Shown here: in pieces, positions 17,872 through 27,457 of the stretch | How positions within the stretch are numbered: position 1 is the first letter of the stretch | Layout of the letters: each line of letters opens with the position of its first letter | Source: an uncultured Clostridia bacterium | Lineage (GTDB): Bacteria; Bacillota; Clostridia; Christensenellales; Aristaeellaceae | Direction: 5' to 3' | DNA: 64,000 bases | Assembly: GCA_934630705.1 (NCBI GenBank) | Contig: CAKTWP010000001.1 | Coordinates: forward strand, 186,001-250,000 | The notes under the pieces: model-generated | What the model was told of the DNA's origin: nothing | The model's input: the letters and a program-made list of their open reading frames with translations, nothing else | Database searches by the model: none | Position numbers and translations under genes: made by a program

Positions 17872-19417
17872 AAAGGCGCTGGCCCTGGCGCTGGCCCTGA
17901 TGCTCTGCTGCCCTGCCGCTCTGGCCACCACCATGGACGACAGCCTCACGCTGGGGATGATTTCGGTGAAAACCACCAAGCTCAATCCCCTGATCGCCCA
18001 GGAGCGGGAGTTCCAGTCTCTCACCGCGCTGATCTATGAGGGCCTGTATTCCCTGGACGATAATTATATGCCCCAGAAATGCCTGGCCCTGAACTGCGAT
18101 GCGGACAGCACCGGCAAGGTCTGGACGGTGGAGCTGCGGGATGATATTTACTTCCACGACGGCACCCTCTGCACTGCCTACGACGTGGTGGCCACCATCA
18201 ATGAAATCCTGCGTCTGGCCGAGGAGGGCAAGGGCCAATACGCCCAGCTGAAATATCTGATTTCCTCCGCCACGGCCAATGACGCAAAATCCCTGATTAT
18301 CAAGGTATCCCGGCCGTACTACGGCATCTATTACGCCCTCACCTTCCCGGTGCTGCCCCAAAGCCAGGTGCAGGCGGATAATCCCGTTGGCACGGGGCCG
18401 TTCAAGGCCGAGCAGTTTGTGCCCACAAATTATCTGTATCTCTCCGCCAATTCGGATTGGTGGAATGGCGTGCCGGAGGTGAAAAACATCTCTGTGCTGT
18501 TCCAGGCCACCAACCGGCAGCTGATCGAGGATTATGAGTTTAACCGCGTGGACGCAGCCATCACCCGTTCCTCCGCAGCCGGGCAGTATCGCACGGGCCT
18601 GACCAACCTGAACATCTCCTATCGCACCCGGCAGCTGGAGCTGTTGCTGATGAACGAGGCCACGGCCTCCTTCCCCCTGGATGACGAGCGGGTGCGCCGG
18701 GCCATCCGCTATGCCATTGATGCGGACGCCATTGCCAATGCCATTTACGCCGGCACCGCCGAGCGCACCGATACGCCCTTCCCCTACGGCACCTGGATGT
18801 ATCAGGATCATGATGAAGCCTACGAATACAACCCCGAAAAGGCGAAGGCCCTGCTGGCCGAAGCCGGCTGGAGCGATTCGGACGGGGACGGAATGCTGGA
18901 CATTATCAAGGATGGCGAAAAGAAAAACCTGAAGCTGCGGCTGCTCACCTATGAGGAGCCGGACAATTCCGTGCGGGTGCAGGCCGCCACCATGATTTCG
19001 GATATGCTCTGGGCGGTGGGCATCAAGGCCGGGGATAAGGATCGGAACGTGGAGTCTGTCAGCTATTCCACAGCCAAGGCCCGTCTCTCCGCCCGAAACT
19101 TTGATCTGGCGCTGGTGGCCTTCCAGATGGACACCGTGCCCGATCCCGGCTTCCTGCTCATGAGCAACAATACCGGCAATTTCGGCGGCTATAAATCCTC
19201 GGCCATGGACGGGCTGTTTAAGCAGCTGCGCAAGACCATGGATCAGCCCACCTATGAAGGCCTGCTCCATCAGATTCAGGATCAGTTCGCCCAGGATTGT
19301 CCCTTCGTTTGCCTGTATTATCGCTGCGGCGCGCTGCTGACCCGCAAGGTGTTCACCTCCTCCCGGGACATTCGGGAGCCGGAAATTCTCCGGGGCATTG
19401 AATCCGTGGGCAACTGA
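17864..19417 (+). CDS. Family 5 (OppA/DppA-like) substrate-binding protein, orphan
   Basis: 517-aa extracellular solute-binding protein. Signal peptide MIKKALALALALMLCC ends near AALA, without a lipobox. IYEGLYSLDDNYMPQKCLA, WTVELRDDIYFHDGTLCTAY and VRRAIRYAIDADAIANAIY are the peptide/nickel-binding family blocks. ATG 17864 overlaps the end of the transglycosylase gene. No permease or ATPase gene accompanies it, so it either serves a transporter encoded elsewhere or helps recycle muropeptides released by the neighbouring transglycosylase (inference). Confidence 0.88.
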   Translation: MIKKALALALALMLCCPAALATTMDDSLTLGMISVKTTKLNPLIAQEREFQSLTALIYEGLYSLDDNYMPQKCLALNCDADSTGKVWTVELRDDIYFHDGTLCTAYDVVATINEILRLAEEGKGQYAQLKYLISSATANDAKSLIIKVSRPYYGIYYALTFPVLPQSQVQADNPVGTGPFKAEQFVPTNYLYLSANSDWWNGVPEVKNISVLFQATNRQLIEDYEFNRVDAAITRSSAAGQYRTGLTNLNISYRTRQLELLLMNEATASFPLDDERVRRAIRYAIDADAIANAIYAGTAERTDTPFPYGTWMYQDHDEAYEYNPEKAKALLAEAGWSDSDGDGMLDIIKDGEKKNLKLRLLTYEEPDNSVRVQAATMISDMLWAVGIKAGDKDRNVESVSYSTAKARLSARNFDLALVAFQMDTVPDPGFLLMSNNTGNFGGYKSSAMDGLFKQLRKTMDQPTYEGLLHQIQDQFAQDCPFVCLYYRCGALLTRKVFTSSRDIREPEILRGIESVGN

Positions 19418-19460
19418 CGCGCTGTCGCTGCATATCTTCCTCTTATAGGGGGGATGCAGC

Positions 19461-19715
19461 ATGAGCTTATCGGATTTGCGCGCCAAGGATGTGGTCAACA
19501 CCGCGGACGGACGGAAGCTGGGCAAGGTGATGGACATTGAATTTGACCCGTGCTCCGGCACCGTGGAGGCCATTGTGGTGCCCGGCGAATTTAAGGCGAT
19601 CCACATGATTAAGGGCGAAAAATGCGGCATCGTCATTCCCTGGCAGCGCATCTGCAAAATCGGGGAAAACGTGATCTTGGTGCAGCTGGAGCCCGGCGAT
19701 CTGGCGGAAGCCTGA
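19461..19715 (+). CDS. YlmC/YmxH-family PRC-barrel protein
   Basis: 84-aa small protein of the YlmC/YmxH family, a PRC-barrel fold linked to sporulation in Bacillus and clostridia. LRAKDVVNTADGRKLGKVMDIEFDP and GIVIPWQRICKIGENVILVQ are characteristic. Its presence supports a Bacillota host descended from spore-formers. A GGGGGG-rich ribosome site precedes the ATG. Function is not well established. Confidence 0.85.
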   Translation: MSLSDLRAKDVVNTADGRKLGKVMDIEFDPCSGTVEAIVVPGEFKAIHMIKGEKCGIVIPWQRICKIGENVILVQLEPGDLAEA

Positions 19716-19727
19716 GCCCTCGGCCGT

Positions 19728-19817
19728 ATGACTGGAAAAAACCATTCTGTTTCTATTAATGCTGTGCCCCGGATGGATGAAGAAACGGCCTGTCGCCGTG
19801 CTTCTCCTCCGGGGCAC
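19728..19817 (+). repeat. Dispersed palindromic repeat, copy C (divergent)
   Basis: Outer stem GTGCCCCGGA (19764-19773) with TCCGGGGCAC (19808-19817); inner stem ACGGC/GCCGT. The GCCCCGGATG...GAAGAA and CTTCTCCTCCGGGGC blocks and the preceding ACTGGAAAAAA stretch match copies A and B in layout, with weaker identity. Confidence 0.45.
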
Positions 19818-19880
19818 TTTGCGGATGCATCCGTTTTGGCTTTTCCCCCATCGCATCCCCGTATTTTTTGTCTTTTTTCC

Positions 19881-19909
19881 TTGAAAGCAGGCGCAGGGCA
19901 TGCTATAAT
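19881..19909 (+). promoter_or_regulatory. Promoter of the RNA-modification genes
   Basis: TTGAAA (19881-19886), 17 bases, TATAAT (19904-19909), 38 bases before the methyltransferase start. Confidence 0.65.
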
Positions 19910-19946
19910 GTAAATTGGCTTTATACTGCCGAAAGGAATGCAAGCG

Positions 19947-20804
19947 ATGTTTATTGCCAACGGATGGAAGGATTTCGAAGTGCTGGATACCGGCGCGGGA
20001 GAAAAACTGGAGCGGTGGGGGGATTACCTGCTGGCCCGGCCCGATCCCCAGGTGATCTGGCCGCGGGCGCAGGAAAAGCTCTGGAGCCGGGCGCAGGCCC
20101 ATTATACCCGCAGCGAACGAGGGGGCGGCGCATGGGATTTCAAAGAGCGGCTGCCTGAACGCTGGGAGGTTTCCTACGGCGATCTGCGCTTTTATGTGCG
20201 GCCCACCGGGTTCAAGCATACGGGCCTGTTTCCCGAACAGGCCGCCAACTGGGACGCCATGGCCGCCCTGCTGAAAAAGCGGCCCGGCGCGCGGGTGCTG
20301 AACCTGTTTGCCTATACCGGCGGCGCATCGCTGGCCTGCGCGGCAGCGGGCGCGCATGTGACCCATGTGGACGCGGCCAAGGGCATGGTGCTCTGGGCCA
20401 AGGAAAACCGGGCGCTGTCCGGCCTGCCGGAGGGCAATTTCCGCTTCATCGTGGAGGACGCGCTGGCGTTTGTCCGCCGGGAGATTCGCCGGGGCAGCCG
20501 GTATGATGGCATCGTGATGGATCCGCCCAGCTATGGCCGGGGGCCTACGGGCGAGGTCTGGAAGCTGGAAAACGAGCTGTACGGCCTGGTGGATACCTGC
20601 GCGCAGGTGCTCAGCGATGCACCCATTTTCTTCTTTATTAACAGCTATACCACGGGCTTCCAGCCCGCCGTGCTGCAAAATATTCTGGAAAAGACCGTGT
20701 CCGTCCGGTTTGGCGGCACGATTGATTCTCAGGAGCTGTGCCTGCCGGTGCGCTCCGGGGGCGTGCTGCCCTGCGGGGCCACAGGGCGCTGGATGAACAA
20801 ATGA
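19947..20804 (+). CDS. RlmI-like class I SAM-dependent rRNA methyltransferase
   Basis: 285-aa methyltransferase of the COG1092 group (23S rRNA m5C methyltransferase RlmI relatives). NLFAYTGGASLACAAAGAHV is the SAM-binding loop, followed by THVDAAKGMVLWAKEN, and MDPPSYGRG is the catalytic DPP motif. It lacks the N-terminal PUA domain of RlmI. Of two in-frame ATGs (19938, 19947), the second has AAAGGA at proper nine-base spacing and is preferred. Fifteen bases separate it from the pseudouridine synthase gene. Confidence 0.85.
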   Translation: MFIANGWKDFEVLDTGAGEKLERWGDYLLARPDPQVIWPRAQEKLWSRAQAHYTRSERGGGAWDFKERLPERWEVSYGDLRFYVRPTGFKHTGLFPEQAANWDAMAALLKKRPGARVLNLFAYTGGASLACAAAGAHVTHVDAAKGMVLWAKENRALSGLPEGNFRFIVEDALAFVRREIRRGSRYDGIVMDPPSYGRGPTGEVWKLENELYGLVDTCAQVLSDAPIFFFINSYTTGFQPAVLQNILEKTVSVRFGGTIDSQELCLPVRSGGVLPCGATGRWMNK

Positions 20805-20819
20805 CGAGGGGGAGCTATC

Positions 20820-22693
<1,874 letters not shown>

Positions 22694-22711
22694 ATCCCGA
22701 AAGGAGAAGCC

Positions 22712-23266
22712 ATGGCCATCGGCATCATCGTGTGCGGGCTGAACGGCGCAGGGAAAAGCACCCTGGGCCGGGCTTTGGCATCCGCACTGCATCTTCATTT
22801 TATCGATAAAGAGGATCTGGTGTTTCCCGGCGGCTATGCCTCCGGCTATTATGCCGCGCCGCGCTCCCGGGCAGAGGCGGAGGCTGCACTGGCTCAGGAG
22901 ATCGCCGTGCATCCGAATTTCGTTTTCGCCTCCGTCAAGGGGGATTACCGGCCGGATATCGCCGCCGCTTTCACCCACGCGGTCTGGGTTCAGGCCCCTA
23001 AGGCGCTGCGGATGCGGCGGGTGCGGGCGCGTTCCTTCGAAAAATTCGGGGATCGCATGCTGCCCGGCGGGGATTTATATGCCCAGGAGGAAGCCTTTTT
23101 CCGTCTGGCAGAAAGCCGGACGGATGCGGATATGGCCGCCTGGGCGCAGTCCCTTTCCTGCCCCGTAATTCAGGTGGACAGCGAAAAGCCGCTGCCCGAC
23201 AAGGTGGCGGAAGTGGCTGCAGCGCTGGGAATCAGGCCTCCTGCGCATGCCCCTTCTGTGGATTGA
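22712..23266 (+). CDS. Small P-loop kinase-like protein
   Basis: 184-aa nucleotide-binding protein with Walker A IIVCGLNGAGKSTLGRALAS (residues 5-24), then FIDKEDLVFPGGYASGYY, resembling adenylate-kinase/shikimate-kinase or zeta-toxin-like P-loop phosphotransferases. No antitoxin gene is beside it. Eighteen bases after tgt, so probably co-transcribed. The substrate is unknown. Confidence 0.7.
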   Translation: MAIGIIVCGLNGAGKSTLGRALASALHLHFIDKEDLVFPGGYASGYYAAPRSRAEAEAALAQEIAVHPNFVFASVKGDYRPDIAAAFTHAVWVQAPKALRMRRVRARSFEKFGDRMLPGGDLYAQEEAFFRLAESRTDADMAAWAQSLSCPVIQVDSEKPLPDKVAEVAAALGIRPPAHAPSVD

Positions 23267-23293
23267 TTGATGCGCTTGCTCTGCTTCCCAATG

Positions 23294-23328
23294 AAAAGCA
23301 GCATCCCAAATCCGGGATGCTGCTTTTT
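23294..23328. terminator. Bidirectional intrinsic terminator
   Basis: 11-bp perfect stem AGCAGCATCCC (23297-23307) and GGGATGCTGCT (23314-23324) with A-run before and T-run after, so it serves both the tgt transcript and the converging brnQ. Confidence 0.85.
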
Positions 23329-23374
23329 ATTCGTTATTCTGGGGAATTCATCTGTTTTGGGATTACGTCATTGC

Positions 23375-24856
23375 TTACGCCTGAGCCGTCTTTTGAGGCG
23401 CGTCCTTCCTGCCGCTGAAATAGCAGATCAGGCCGATCCCCAGCCCCAGCAGCGCCGGGCACACCCAGCCCAATCCCAGCTTAAACAAGGGCACATAGCT
23501 CTTGGCAAAGGCAATCACCCCGTCCAGATGCAGGAGGTTCACCGTGGCCGCAGGCAGCGCGTTCACCAGATCCAGCACCGCCGCCGCCAGCGTGCAGCCC
23601 GTCACCCAGGCGTACACCTTCCTGCTGTGGTCGAAGAACCGGCCCAGCAGCGCCAGCAGAATCAGCGTGATGGCCAGCGGATAGAGGAACATCAGCACGG
23701 GAACAGAATAATCGATGATGGTGCTCAGGCCCAGATTGGCAATCAGCAGCGACACCACGCAGAAAATCACCGCCCACACCCGATAGCTGGGGCCCTTGGG
23801 CATCATGGTGCAGAAGGTCTCCGAGCAGCTGGTGATCAGGCCGATGGCCGTTTTCATGCAGGCGAAGGTAATCACGCCAGCCAGAATCAGTGCACCCTCG
23901 GAGCCGAAATAATGATGGGCCAGCATTGCCAGCACCTCGCCGCCGTTGCGGTCAGAGAGGAACTGCTGCAAGCTTCCCTGCATTTCAGGGGAAAGCATTT
24001 TTTCCGCCGCCTCGCTGCTGCCCAGCAGCCATTCGAGAACGTTCTTCGCCTTCTCCCCATTCTCGCTCACTGTGAACAGCGCCTGAAGCTGGCCGCAGGC
24101 CACTGTGATGGCCAGATAAATCGCGCCCATCATCAGGCAGCTGAACACGCCGGCGCGCACCGTGTTGCCCGCCACCGCACCGGGTTCTTCCACGCCCCGG
24201 CCCCGGATCACGTTTACCACCACAATGCCAAAGGCCAGGCTGGCAAGCGCGTCCATGGTGTTATAGCCTTCCAGAAAGCCCTTAAAAAACGGCTGGCTGG
24301 CATAACCGCCCGCAGGCTCAATATTGTTAATTGATCCGACGGGATTCACCAGCGCCGTAATGGTCAGCACGCCCAGCAGCACCAGAAATACGGGATTCAG
24401 AATACGGCCGATCCAGGTCATAATCCTGCCCGGGAACAGGGAGAAAACCAGCACCAGGGCAAAGAAGATCACAGAATAGATAACCAGCGTCAGGCCGGTT
24501 TCGCCCCCCACCAGCGGCGCGATGCCGATGGAAAAAGGCACCGTGGCGCAGCGGGGAATGGCGAAGAAGGGACCGATGGTGAGATATAGCGCGCAGGTGA
24601 AGAAGTAGCCGTAGCCCTTGCCCACCTTGGAGCTCAGCGCCTGCAGGCCGTTGCTGCGGCTGATGCCCAGCGCGGCCACGCCCAGCAGCGGCAGGCCCAC
24701 GCCCGTAATAAACATGCCGATAAACGCCGGCCACAGATTCCAGCCCGCCATCTGGCCCATCTTGGCCGGAAAAATCAGATTGCCTGCCCCGAAGAACATA
24801 CCAAAGAGCATGCTGGTGATGGATAAGGTTTCCCCCCAGGTCAGCTTCCGTTTCAT
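23375..24856 (-). CDS. brnQ: Branched-chain amino acid:cation symporter
   Basis: LIVCS-family carrier for leucine, isoleucine and valine. 493 aa with about 12 hydrophobic segments. SITSMLFGMFFGAGNLIFPAKMG (about residues 10-32) is the family signature, and IGPFFAIPRCATVPFSIG is also conserved. ATG 24856 is chosen over an upstream in-frame start because the family begins shortly before LTWGETL. It is monocistronic with a consensus promoter and ends at a bidirectional terminator. Confidence 0.94.
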   Translation of the reverse strand: MKRKLTWGETLSITSMLFGMFFGAGNLIFPAKMGQMAGWNLWPAFIGMFITGVGLPLLGVAALGISRSNGLQALSSKVGKGYGYFFTCALYLTIGPFFAIPRCATVPFSIGIAPLVGGETGLTLVIYSVIFFALVLVFSLFPGRIMTWIGRILNPVFLVLLGVLTITALVNPVGSINNIEPAGGYASQPFFKGFLEGYNTMDALASLAFGIVVVNVIRGRGVEEPGAVAGNTVRAGVFSCLMMGAIYLAITVACGQLQALFTVSENGEKAKNVLEWLLGSSEAAEKMLSPEMQGSLQQFLSDRNGGEVLAMLAHHYFGSEGALILAGVITFACMKTAIGLITSCSETFCTMMPKGPSYRVWAVIFCVVSLLIANLGLSTIIDYSVPVLMFLYPLAITLILLALLGRFFDHSRKVYAWVTGCTLAAAVLDLVNALPAATVNLLHLDGVIAFAKSYVPLFKLGLGWVCPALLGLGIGLICYFSGRKDAPQKTAQA

Positions 24857-24893
24857 CCTTGTTTTCCCCCCTGATTCGCGTAAGGTTTTTGCA

Positions 24894-24922
24894 ATTATAC
24901 GCTTATTTTCGGGGGCTGTCAA
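24894..24922 (-). promoter_or_regulatory. Promoter of brnQ
   Basis: Minus strand TTGACA (24917-24922), 17 bases, TATAAT (24894-24899): exact sigma-A consensus, leader of only about 35 bases. Confidence 0.75.
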
Positions 24923-25086
24923 GCAAAAATCGCCCCTGCTGCGTGGTTTTTCCTGCTTTTTGCTTTTTTATCACGAAAAAGGTGCGTTTTGGGGAGCTCT
25001 CTTTGAATTTTCTCTGTTCAAACTGCATTTTTTATGGTGCAAAGATGCATTCTCAAAGACTGCTTTTTCTGCCATTTAGAGCATAA

Positions 25087-25127
25087 CAAAAACCCATCCA
25101 GCCCGTATCAGGCCAAATGGGTTTTCT
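25087..25127 (-). terminator. Intrinsic terminator of rplS
   Basis: Arms 25117-25125 and 25089-25097 (AAAACCCAT/ATGGGTTTT); on the minus strand the stem runs into TTTTTGTT. The rest of the 24923-25086 gap is AT-rich with no gene visible. Confidence 0.7.
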
Positions 25128-25137
25128 TTTGCTGTTC

Positions 25138-25488
25138 TCAGCGGCGGCCGGCTTCCTTGATCTTGGCAGCCTTGCCCTGCAGATCGCGCAGATAATACAG
25201 CTTCGCGCGCCGCACCTTGCCGCGACGGATCACTTCGATGTGATCCACCCGGGGGGAATGCAGCGGGAACGTACGCTCCACGCCAATGCCGTAAGAAACG
25301 CGGCGAACCGTGAAGGTTTCACGGCTGGAGCCGTTGCGCTTGGCAATCACAGTACCCTCGAACGCCTGAAGACGTTCGCGGCTGCCTTCCACAACCTTCA
25401 CGAACACGCGAAGCGTGTCGCCAACGTTGAAAGCGGGCAGATCGGTACGGAGCTGCGCCTGTTCGATCGAACGGATAATTTCGCTCAT
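25138..25488 (-). CDS. rplS: 50S ribosomal protein L19
   Basis: 116-aa ribosomal protein at the 30S-50S interface. [33 protein letters not shown] and [20 protein letters not shown] are highly conserved L19 sequences. ATG 25488 has GGAGGAAC ahead; the longer in-frame start at 25512 would add residues not found in L19. It stands alone here rather than with rpsP-rimM-trmD. Confidence 0.97.
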   Translation of the reverse strand: MSEIIRSIEQAQLRTDLPAFNVGDTLRVFVKVVEGSRERLQAFEGTVIAKRNGSSRETFTVRRVSYGIGVERTFPLHSPRVDHIEVIRRGKVRRAKLYYLRDLQGKAAKIKEAGRR

Positions 25489-25567
25489 TGGAATAGTTCC
25501 TCCTTCCCTCATAGACGTTCATGGAAGGCCATGCCTCCCAGCGGACCGCCCGTATCACACAAAATTG

Positions 25568-25597
25568 ATTATACCACATTGGCCGCCTATTTGGCAA
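25568..25597 (-). promoter_or_regulatory. Promoter of rplS
   Basis: Minus strand TTGCCA (25592-25597), 18 bases, TATAAT (25568-25573). The leader of about 70 bases contains a GGGAGGCATGGCCTTCC hairpin; Bacillota L19 leaders can be regulatory, but I cannot match this one. Confidence 0.5.
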
Positions 25598-25677
25598 GGC
25601 TTTTTGGAAATTTTACGTCGAAAATCCCGCCTGAAAGGCGCTCTTTTCCCGCTTTTCGCCTTTGAATTGCCGGCCTT

Positions 25678-26172
25678 TTAATCGCGAACGGTTTCTTCTT
25701 CCTCAAAATCCGGATCGGCAGCGGGCATATGATCGCAGCAGAAAATAAACGCGTCCTCGCCGTTATCCTCATAATAGCGCTTGCGCAGGCCCACGTACAC
25801 AAACCCCAGGCCCTTATACAGCCCCTGCGCTACCCCGTTGCTCCGGCGCACCTCCAGCGTGGCGTACACCACCCCCAGATTGGCCGCATATTGCAGCAGT
25901 CCCCGGGTGAGCGCCTTGCCCACGCCCTGGCCGCGCCGGGCCCTGGCCACGGCGATATTGGTAATGTGCGCCTCGTCCAGCACGATCCACGCCCCGGCAA
26001 AGCCCACGATCTCTCCCGCCTGCTCCGCCACCAGATACCGCGCGCAGGCGTTCTGGGTCATTTCCTTCACAAAATCCTCCCGCGTCCAGGGGCGGGGAAA
26101 CGTGGCTTCCTCAATGGCGTGAACCCCATCCACATCCGCAAGGGTCATCCGGCGAATCATGGTCTCACTCAT
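25678..26172 (-). CDS. rimI: Ribosomal-protein-alanine N-acetyltransferase
   Basis: 164-aa GNAT acetyltransferase. MIRRMTLADVDGVHAIEEATF opens the fold, ITNIAVARARRGQGVGKALT carries the acetyl-CoA loop, and LEVRRSNGVAQGLYKGLGFVYVGLRKRYY is typical RimI. A short acidic tail (DFEEEE) extends it. ATG 26172 overlaps the tsaB stop by eight bases. The tsaE-tsaB-rimI order is common in Bacillota. Confidence 0.92.
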   Translation of the reverse strand: MSETMIRRMTLADVDGVHAIEEATFPRPWTREDFVKEMTQNACARYLVAEQAGEIVGFAGAWIVLDEAHITNIAVARARRGQGVGKALTRGLLQYAANLGVVYATLEVRRSNGVAQGLYKGLGFVYVGLRKRYYEDNGEDAFIFCCDHMPAADPDFEEEETVRD

Positions 26173-26863
26173 GGCCCAGCTCCCGCAGGTTCTTCTGTCG
26201 TTCCGCCTGAGGCGCACGGAGATACAGGGGCTGCAATTCCAGATAGCTTCCCGCGGTTTCCCGCTTTTCCCATGCCAGCGCAGCCGCCGCAGCCGGGCGC
26301 AGAAAGCTCAGATGAGCCGGGGCAAACTGGGCCTTTTCCCCCAGCAGCGCTGCAATCTTTTCCCGATGCACCGGCATGCCGTCCCCCAGAAACAGCATGG
26401 GCTGCCCCAAGGCCGCCGCCTCGTCCAGAAACGCTTCCAGCTTGATGGGCTCATCCGCCAGCAGCCGTTCCATGGAGCCGCCCTGAAACGCCGCGCCATA
26501 CACCTGGCCCGCCCGTGCGTCCTGAAGCGGACAGATCACCCCGGGGAAGAACTGCACGCCGTAGGCCATGCTTTCCAGCGCATCCACGCCCAGGCAGGGC
26601 TTGCCTGCCGCATGAGCCATGCCCTTGACGGTGCTCACCCCGATGCGCACCCCGGTAAAGGAGCCGGGACCTACCACAGCGGCAAAATAATCCGTGTTGC
26701 GCACGGTCAGCCCCGTGCGGGTATATGCTTCCTCCACCATCGGCAGCATGGACTGGGAATGGGTAAACGCGTTCACCGCCATGGCTTCATAGCGGATCAC
26801 CCCATCCTCCATCAGCGCCACCCCGGCTACCGGGCCCGACGTGTCAATGCAAAGCAGATTCAT
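26165..26863 (-). CDS. tsaB: tRNA t6A biosynthesis protein TsaB
   Basis: Partner of TsaD and TsaE in forming threonylcarbamoyladenosine at A37 of ANN-decoding tRNAs. 232 aa of the inactive ASKHA fold: MNLLCIDTSGPVAGVALME, FAAVVGPGSFTGVRIGVSTV and KGMAHAAGKPCLGVDALE are diagnostic. ATG 26863 overlaps the tsaE stop (ATGA) and has GGAGGA nine bases ahead. tsaD is not next to it. Confidence 0.95.
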   Translation of the reverse strand: MNLLCIDTSGPVAGVALMEDGVIRYEAMAVNAFTHSQSMLPMVEEAYTRTGLTVRNTDYFAAVVGPGSFTGVRIGVSTVKGMAHAAGKPCLGVDALESMAYGVQFFPGVICPLQDARAGQVYGAAFQGGSMERLLADEPIKLEAFLDEAAALGQPMLFLGDGMPVHREKIAALLGEKAQFAPAHLSFLRPAAAAALAWEKRETAGSYLELQPLYLRAPQAERQKNLRELGHE

Positions 26864-27303
26864 TTCAGCCAATCCTCCTCAAACACAAAGCCGCCCCGGG
26901 GCGCAAACAGAAGCTCCCGCTCATTCTCGCCCGTTGCCCGAATGCACACCTCCAGCACCCGCTGCGGCAGGCATGCAGCCGCTTTCCGGCTCCATTCAAT
27001 CAGCGCAACGCCATCGCCGCCCAACTGCTCATCCATGCCCATTTCATAAATCTCCTGCGGATCCTCGATCCGATACCAGTCGAAATGATACAGGGGGATC
27101 CTGCCCTCGTCATAAGCGTTAAGGATGGTAAACGACGGACTTGGCACCGGACCGTCAATACCCAGCCCCCGGGCCACGCCCCGGGCGAACTCGCTTTTGC
27201 CTGCGCCCAAATCCCCCTCCAGCAGCACCACATCTCCCGGCTGCAAATGCCCGGCCAGGCGGCTGCCCAGGGCCTGGGTTTCCTTGGCGGAATGGCTCGT
27301 CAT
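26860..27303 (-). CDS. tsaE: tRNA t6A biosynthesis ATPase TsaE
   Basis: 147-aa P-loop ATPase of the t6A complex. Walker A is LLEGDLGAGKSEFARGVARG (about residues 28-47); PSPSFTILNAYDEGRIPLYHFDWYRI is the family block. First gene of the tsaE-tsaB-rimI operon. Confidence 0.95.
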   Translation of the reverse strand: MTSHSAKETQALGSRLAGHLQPGDVVLLEGDLGAGKSEFARGVARGLGIDGPVPSPSFTILNAYDEGRIPLYHFDWYRIEDPQEIYEMGMDEQLGGDGVALIEWSRKAAACLPQRVLEVCIRATGENERELLFAPRGGFVFEEDWLK

Positions 27304-27395
27304 GCGCTCAATCTCCTTATCTGCAAGGCTCTGTATGCATTATACGGCGGAGCGGTGTTTTTTGTCAATCGCCGGGGGACGTTTTCCCCAGCCGC

Positions 27396-27431
27396 ACAAA
27401 AAGCCCGCCGATCCGGACGGATCAGGCGGGC
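27396..27431 (-). terminator. Intrinsic terminator of the alkylsulfatase gene
   Basis: Stem GCCCGCC...GATCC with GGATC...GGCGGGC (27403-27431), followed on the minus strand by TTTTTGTG. Confidence 0.8.
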
Positions 27432-27457
27432 GCCGCAGCGATTGCCGCCGCGGGAGA

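Noticed and set aside
22712..23266. Zeta-type toxin of a toxin-antitoxin pair
   Set aside because: Only the P-loop is similar; no antitoxin gene is adjacent and the gene follows tgt like a housekeeping gene.
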